64,000 nucleotides of DNA, from assembly GCA_007922195.1 (NCBI GenBank), contig ML682014.1, forward strand, positions 4,304,631 to 4,368,630. The letters are read 5' to 3'. This document shows positions 58,510-64,000 of this stretch, in pieces. The notes under the pieces are model-generated. The model was not told where the DNA came from and made no database searches. It was given only the letters and a program-made list of their open reading frames with translations. The first letter of the stretch is position 1. Each line of letters starts with the position of its first letter. The translations under genes and the position numbers were made by a program. The DNA comes from Podocnemis expansa (taxonomy: Eukaryota; Chordata; Testudines; Podocnemididae).

Positions 58510-58578
58510 TCTAGTGGTAACACTCCGCAGGCCGAATGAAAGCCCTTGGCGGCCCAGAGTCTGGCCCCTGGGCCACAG
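58510..58578 (+). mobile_element. Right end of a hAT-like element
   Basis: 'gcaggccgaatgaaagccct', 'gagtctggcccctgggccac' and 'aggttggacaagcctg' follow the right terminus of a common reptile hAT MITE. The left end is not seen. Confidence 0.5.
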
Positions 58579-59245
58579 GTTGGACAAGCCTGCCCTGGAC
58601 AGTTCAGCTGCATTTAGCATTTGGAGCAATTTCTCTCAATCTCATCTGTAAGATGGAGCCATGTGTTTCATCAGTGATTCCATCTATAAATCTGAGAATC
58701 TTTACTGTCCCCAGGATGCCAGAGATCCCAGCTCCAATATAAAACTGTTCATTTCTTCCTCTGCTTCTTGACTTCTAGCTAACAACCTCCTCCAACCCCC
58801 AGGATTCTTCTACAGTCATATTCTGTTTGGAATTACAGTACTCAAGACAACTTGATCAGCTGTTTTAGCATTTTGGGCAATTTCTCCTGGCAACTGGAAG
58901 CTTCCTTCCCACTTTTGCCAGGAGACTTGCAGACTGTGGTTAGAGAAGGAATATGCTCAGTTATTTTTCAGTATATTAAAGGGCAGCAAGGAATACATAT
59001 GAGACAGAGTCCTTTTGTCTCTGTCAGGTTACTAGGTTTCAGCTGCTCTAATATATTACATACACTTAGATGGAATAATATATGGAGAACAAGGGCCTTT
59101 CCACATTTTAAAAAGCAAATTGTTAAAATCAACAAATCAAAATACATAAATTATCCATGAGAGATCGATTTACTTTCCAAGAGATTGTGAGGTGCAATAC
59201 ATACAAGCACAGTGGGTGTCAAACATACTGTGGTGCTTTGAAAGG
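58579..59245. other. Unique sequence, no gene seen
   Basis: A weak MIR-like 'tctcaatctcatctgtaag' lies at 58632. Nothing else. Confidence 0.4.
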
Positions 59246-59356
59246 AATAGTGTAGTGGCTAACACCTCTGCTTAACATGCAGAAGGTCCTGGGTTCAATT
59301 CCCAGGGGGTTGGACTCGATGATCTCACGAGGTCCCTTCCAGCCCTATGATTTGAT
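59246..59356 (+). mobile_element. tRNA-Val-derived SINE with CR1-like tail
   Basis: The 5' part resembles a tRNA-Val gene. It has an A box 'tagtgtagtgg' (59248-59258), an anticodon loop 'ttaacat' with AAC at 59274-59276, a paired stem 'ctctgc'/'gcagaag', and a B box 'ggttcaattcc' (59292-59302). The T-arm 'ctggg..cccag' pairs well. It then turns into the CR1 3' terminal block 'gttggactcgatgatctcac', 'gaggtcccttccagccctat', ending 'gatttgatttgg'. A tRNA head with a LINE tail is the standard SINE plan, and the tail would let the CR1 machinery mobilise it. The Pol III boxes look intact. Confidence 0.85.
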
Positions 59357-59869
59357 TTGGCACCACTGAAAACTATGCAAGTCGCTATTACAAGTCACCC
59401 CTTTAAATATAAAAGGTTTCCTGTTCCTGATTGCAGGCAAGCTTACATTCTGGGTCTTCACTCAGTCTGCAACAGTGAGCCTAGTGCAAAATGGGGTGAA
59501 TTGTCTCCCTTTGCTTACAGCAGGGGCATCACTGGCTCCAGGCTTATGGGGCTCGAGCCCTGCTTCCTGATTGCCAGAGCCCTGGGTCTGCCACAGCAGT
59601 GGCATGCTTAAAGCACGTGAGCTCTGAGTCCTGGCGCCTGAGCCCTGGATCTTTTTCTGGGCCAGGGGCACTCCTGCCTTAGGGAGATGCTTGCTGTGTC
59701 TCTTTCTGGTCCTTGTGTGTTAAGGTTCTGGATTCTAAGGAATAAAAGTAGTGTTACCTTGCAACCTTTCAAAGCCTGCGTTTTAAATCTAACTTGTGTT
59801 TGCATGCCAGGAAAAGAATATGCATGACATTCAGCACTTGTGAGCTGCAAAGGTTCACATAGACCTTAT
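59357..59869. other. Unique sequence, no gene seen
   Basis: No recognisable feature. Confidence 0.4.
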
Positions 59870-59998
59870 AAACAAGAAGTCCTGTGGCACTTTTAAAGAC
59901 TAAGATTTATTTTTTGCAAGAGCTTTCATGGGTTGAGTCCTACTTTGTCAGATGCTAGAAAGTGGAAAAAACTTACAGTATGGGAGGGACAATAAATC
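59870..59998 (-). mobile_element. Penelope-like element 3'-end fragment
   Basis: 'aacaagaagtcctgtggcac', 'ttttaaagactaagatttat', 'gcaagagctttcatgggttg', 'agtcctactttgtcagatgc' and 'aaacttacagtatgggaggg' follow the family order on the minus strand. The ribozyme-like core has lost part of stem II. Truncated inside the pLTR-like end. Confidence 0.75.
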
Positions 59999-62056
59999 CT
60001 GTGATTGCATTTCATTGTATTGACTTGATGCACATAATTTATAAAGTCTTTAGTTTCTTTCAGGTTAAATTAAATAAGAAATTGTTCAAAATATCACTTT
60101 TTAAAATTGGCATATTTTAGGTGAACTGCATTATTTCAAAATTCTTGGATTGATCTTTTTGCAGTAACTCTTCACACTTACATTGGTCATGCTTTATTGC
60201 TTAATATGATAATATCCCATATTTTATAAGGATAGCTGGGTGTTTGCAACACTGGCACCTCTCCAGTGTTAACACAAGCATTTCTAACATTGCAAGAAAA
60301 TGGAGATGCTTTATATTGTGTAGTGTTACCAAATACAGATTTAATTTATTCATTGAGACAGTTCCTGTATATTGAAAAGAAATACCAACCGCTTATTAGT
60401 AATCTATTTAAATAACCTATTTATTGAAGATGAGTGGCTGTGTAATAGATACATATCAAAATTATGGTTTCTAAATCCCACTTAATATGTCTTGAATATT
60501 CAATTGGTCTTTAACCTACACTGCACTAAGACTGTCAGAAATATTTATTCTAATGCTTCTGGTTCAGGAAAAAAACAAAGCTATTGAATGTTAAATATAC
60601 AAGAACCAATGGCTTTTTACAATCTTATTTACTGAAGGTTAAAATCTATGTAATAGATACCAATTATTAAAACCATATTTAACCACAGAAAGGTATTTTA
60701 AAAGAGATTAAATATTGTAATAAGATCAAATTAAAAGCACCAAATATTTATGAGCCTCATTGTGAAGCAATTTAAAAAAATGCCACTACAATGTATAACT
60801 TGTCTTGGGCCACAGTACTTCAGAAGTAGATCAAACTGCCACAAGTAACAATTTAGGAAGATAATCATTTAATTTGCTGGAAAAATCAGCTGCAAGAGAG
60901 AAGTCTAGCGGATGGTCAATCAACTAGCCAGTAGGTAAAATCATGGACAAAATTGTGTATTGAGTAAGATAACTGATAAGAGGGGTGGGAAGCTATCTGA
61001 GTAGGCAAGTGAAACACTCTCCATTCATAAAACTGACATAAGTCATCTTACTCTGACACTATATTGAATAATTTAATTGGGCTATTTCCAAGGTGCGACT
61101 TTTGTAATCTTTTTACTTTGTAGTATTGATTACGTGAAGATGATAACCTCTTAGCATGAAGCCTGCTTCTGCTTTTCTGTGACTTGTATTGTATAATTTA
61201 TAATAGGGAGTTACCAGATAACTGGGACTTCTTATTAAACTGTCAGTGCCTAGAGAAATCAATGTAAAAAAAAAAATCTTTCTGCTGTATTTATGGTACT
61301 TATGGATTGAAGATAAATAGATTGGGAATGAGTATTCTTTCGAATAAACCAACGTGGGTTGTCTCTGACCCACAAACACTCACCCACCTGCTCACAGAAA
61401 TAAAGGAGATGAATATTAGGTAGATATTAGCTCTTTACATTCTGCAGTTTTCCTGTGTAGGATGCCCATTTTAATTTCTATTTTTAATACAAAGTATGCT
61501 AAGAAGAATAAATGCTTGATCTAAGAAATGTTTATATGCATTGCAGGAAAGGTCTCTCTCCCTTGCATTTTGACTTAACATAGCTACCATTTTACAATAT
61601 CCACAGCCATGATAATTGCTTAGCAACGGACTGAAGGGGATTTGTATTAGGTGATGTACATACAAACAATACCAACTAAACAATTAGTACAAACAGAATC
61701 CCTCTATCACAAACATTATCACAGCTGCACAGAAAACAAACTCAGTGTTGCTGTTTAATTACTGCCAAGAAGAAGGTTTTTATTTAATTTTAAGATCGTG
61801 AACACTAGCAGCTCAGAGAAGGGAGACTGCTAAAGTTACTACTGGGAGGCATGCAATGAGAGCTGGAAGTCAGTTCATGTTGGAGGCTAGTGAGAGCCCC
61901 TGGCCATGCACCATTAATAAAAGGGTGCTTTGCTGTTTGATAGGCTGAAGCTAAGGTCACCGACATACTGCAGTTACATGGGGCATAAATGGACATGATA
62001 TCTTAGACCTTTAATACGCTGAGACTTTTAAAATAGAGCAGATATCCACAATGTAG

Positions 62057-62075
62057 ACACACACACACACACACA
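62057..62075. repeat. (AC)n microsatellite
   Basis: A run of about nine AC units, followed by 'atgtatatata'. Confidence 0.85.
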
Positions 62076-62873
62076 TGTATATATAACCAGAAATGAGCAT
62101 CCAGGTTTGCCTTTTCCCTTCAAGTGATAGGTGCATGTCACACCACATATGCCAGATGGTTGCTGCCCCTTACAGGGGACATTTTTTGTTATTTAAGCAC
62201 CCCCAAAAAGCCTTAATAAAAGCTTTGGAACGCAGGTCATTATGTGAAGTGATACAGTCATCTCTTCTCTACAGAATGACAGACATGTTTAGTTAGATTT
62301 TTATTTTCTCTCAAAAAAGAAATAGCAGAATGCTGTGGGCATTTCTCCTATTATCTGTGACAAAGAATATTTAAACATAGCCTCAGCTGAAGAGATCTAA
62401 CCTGGGGATCCTGTAGTTGCCCTGCTGCTTCAGCAGCTTCAACCTAATGGCTTTTATTTGCCTACGTCTGGTCAACAGCTTGCATCATTTCTCCAAGAAA
62501 AAACTTTCTTTCTACGATCCACACTTAGTCACCTCACACTCAGACCACTTCAATGCACTGTGTGGAATATAGCTATAAATTAAAATCAGAAAGTGAAAAT
62601 TGTGCAGCATGCACCCAGCTAAGTGCTCACAGCAGCAAACATGACACCTGTCCTGGAGGATGATGGAGTTCTGGTTGTAGTTTAATGATTTGATTGGATC
62701 TCTGTGTCCATAAGTGGCCTGGAACATGCCTATTTTTTGGAATTGCCTCTCTTTCTCTATACCAAATTGCCATGGAAGGGCTCTGGAGAGCTGTCAGTTT
62801 AATATAAAAGTGAATACGCTGTCAGTTCTCCTTAGAGGCAAATAAATTTGGGGTTTCTTCTCTTCATTTTTCC

Positions 62874-62898
62874 AAAAAAAAAAAAAAAAAAAAAAAAA
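62874..62898. repeat. A25 tract
   Basis: A pure A run followed by 'ggcacacc'. No retrotransposon sequence is recognised upstream. Confidence 0.9.
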
Positions 62899-64000
62899 GG
62901 CACACCATAGCATAATCTCCTGACTTTCAGGCCACAGTGCATGGCCTGCCCGTCCCCCAGCTTTTTAGGAAGGAGGCTTGAGGGCTAAGAAAGGTTGCTA
63001 CTTTGGTGGGATATAACTGCATTTACATCTGGCTGTTGGCAAGTCTCCTGAAACCCTGACTGAATTGTTTCTAAGGCCTAGCAAATGCCATCAATGCACA
63101 GTTCCCAGGCCAAGCCATTCGTATGTCATTTGGTGGCTTGCCTTTTGTAAGTCAAAGTGGGCCTGAGGTGAAGCAATTGTTTCAGTCCCTCTCTACTCCT
63201 GTTGGAAAGCAAATTGGAAAAACAAACCAAAAAGCCAGGTCTGCAGTATTTTTTCCTTAAGGAACACCAGACTATTTCACCTGTCTGTTGAGCATCAAAT
63301 GCAGTTAGTACAGGAGTTTGTGTGTTTGAGCCTTTCCAACAGTCTTTTTGCTGATTTTGCCCTCTCTATCTACATTTATAGCTCACCTAAGTCTTTTTCT
63401 TGGGTGCTTATTTCCTGCTGTTATATTTTCCTTCCGTAAAAAGTGTATGGCTGAATGGATCTGTTGACCAGATTTTTTAACTGGACTAAATAGTTTCCCT
63501 GCAAACAGAGGGATGAAACTTAACATTTTTCCTTTGGGTCCAATGTATTTTTATTGAAAGTGATAGATAGTATCTTTGGCAGTTGCTTTTTAAGTAGATT
63601 TACTGCTTACTGCCTCAAAAAGAAAATTAGGGTACATAGCTACAGTTGGAATTTTCTGATCAGGTCCATTTTTCTTCCACTGAGGATGAAGATTGGGGTT
63701 GGCAATTCTCAATTAGATACTCTTTCCTCCTATTGCTAATGAATTCTTTCATGTCACTTTAATTTTCAACTGCACCATAATATGGCCAGCTGAGTACAGT
63801 AAGTAAAGCTTGGTAATTAACTAAACTGATGTGAAAAGCCATTCGTTATAATTTTGTAGTATTTCTTTTGATTGTAAAGAGCATTATTTTTGTTCTGACG
63901 TATATTTGGAAACTGGGGGTGGGTTAACATTCACAAAAATCATTCCTATGCTCACAGAGACAATTTAATAAATGACTAATTTTTCTCTTTAGCAACCAAT

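Larger units (their letters stand above)
59999..64000. other. Unique AT-rich sequence, no gene seen
   Basis: About 4 kb with no recognised gene or transposon. A (CA)n run (62057-62075) and an A25 tract (62874-62898) are the only simple repeats. The low repeat load makes this a reasonable place to look for conserved non-coding elements. Confidence 0.5.

Noticed and set aside
59248..59303. A tRNA-Val gene
   Set aside because: The acceptor stem does not close, and the sequence runs directly into a CR1-like tail, so it is a SINE head and not a tRNA gene.

Overview
The window reads as non-coding nuclear DNA from an amniote. The best fit is a non-avian archelosaur, and a crocodilian or turtle is most likely. 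The call rests on the repeats. There are CR1 LINEs of the bird/reptile type, old MIR/CORE-SINE relics, a tRNA-headed SINE with a CR1-like tail, many short hAT-like DNA elements and at least eight pieces of one Penelope-like element (PLE) family. No open frame longer than 163 codons is present, and I could not recognise any host exon, splice-bounded coding block, rRNA or tRNA gene. The sequence is therefore intergenic, or lies inside a very long intron.

Layout, left to right. 1-7.8 kb: mostly unique AT-rich DNA with a MIR relic, a 43-bp tandem duplication, a 53-bp inverted repeat and a hAT-like MITE. 7.8-12.7 kb: a palindrome-rich MITE next to a PLE fragment, a hAT-like MITE with a likely 8-bp target duplication, a (GT)31 microsatellite, a PLE terminus split by a hAT-like insertion with a perfect 8-bp duplication, and a 419-bp hAT-like element. 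13-24 kb: old repeats, a minus-strand CR1, a plus-strand CR1 3' end, a minus-strand MIR and several kilobases of plain unique sequence. 24.1-26.4 kb: a second palindrome-rich MITE, then a minus-strand CR1 whose ORF1 remnant runs almost directly into the CR1 3' end. An inverted PLE dimer flanked by a 13-bp duplication sits inside it. 27.4-30.8 kb: a degenerate minisatellite and three hAT-like elements, one with a perfect 8-bp duplication. 31-36 kb: plain unique DNA. 36-38 kb: a PLE split by a 1.44-kb insertion that carries a 58-bp minisatellite. 39-48.5 kb: a head-to-tail dimer of a hAT-like MITE with a perfect 8-bp duplication, a compact PLE palindrome, an element with a ~100-bp-arm internal palindrome, and GC-rich blocks. 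48.75-50.43 kb: the only PLE copy that still shows coding remnants. 50.4-64 kb: mostly unique DNA with a hAT-like MITE, a GC-rich block, a tRNA-Val-derived SINE and one more PLE end.

The PLE family ties the window together. The 48.75-kb copy shows a reverse-transcriptase remnant and the CCHH-type linker on the plus strand, with the GIY-YIG endonuclease remnant inverted in front of them. All copies share a short end sequence that folds like a hammerhead ribozyme core. Several copies are inverted dimers of that end. The nested insertions give a relative age order: CR1 before PLE at 25.2 kb, PLE before hAT at 11.4 kb, and PLE before the unknown insertion at 36.4 kb. All calls were made by eye from the sequence; no database search was run.
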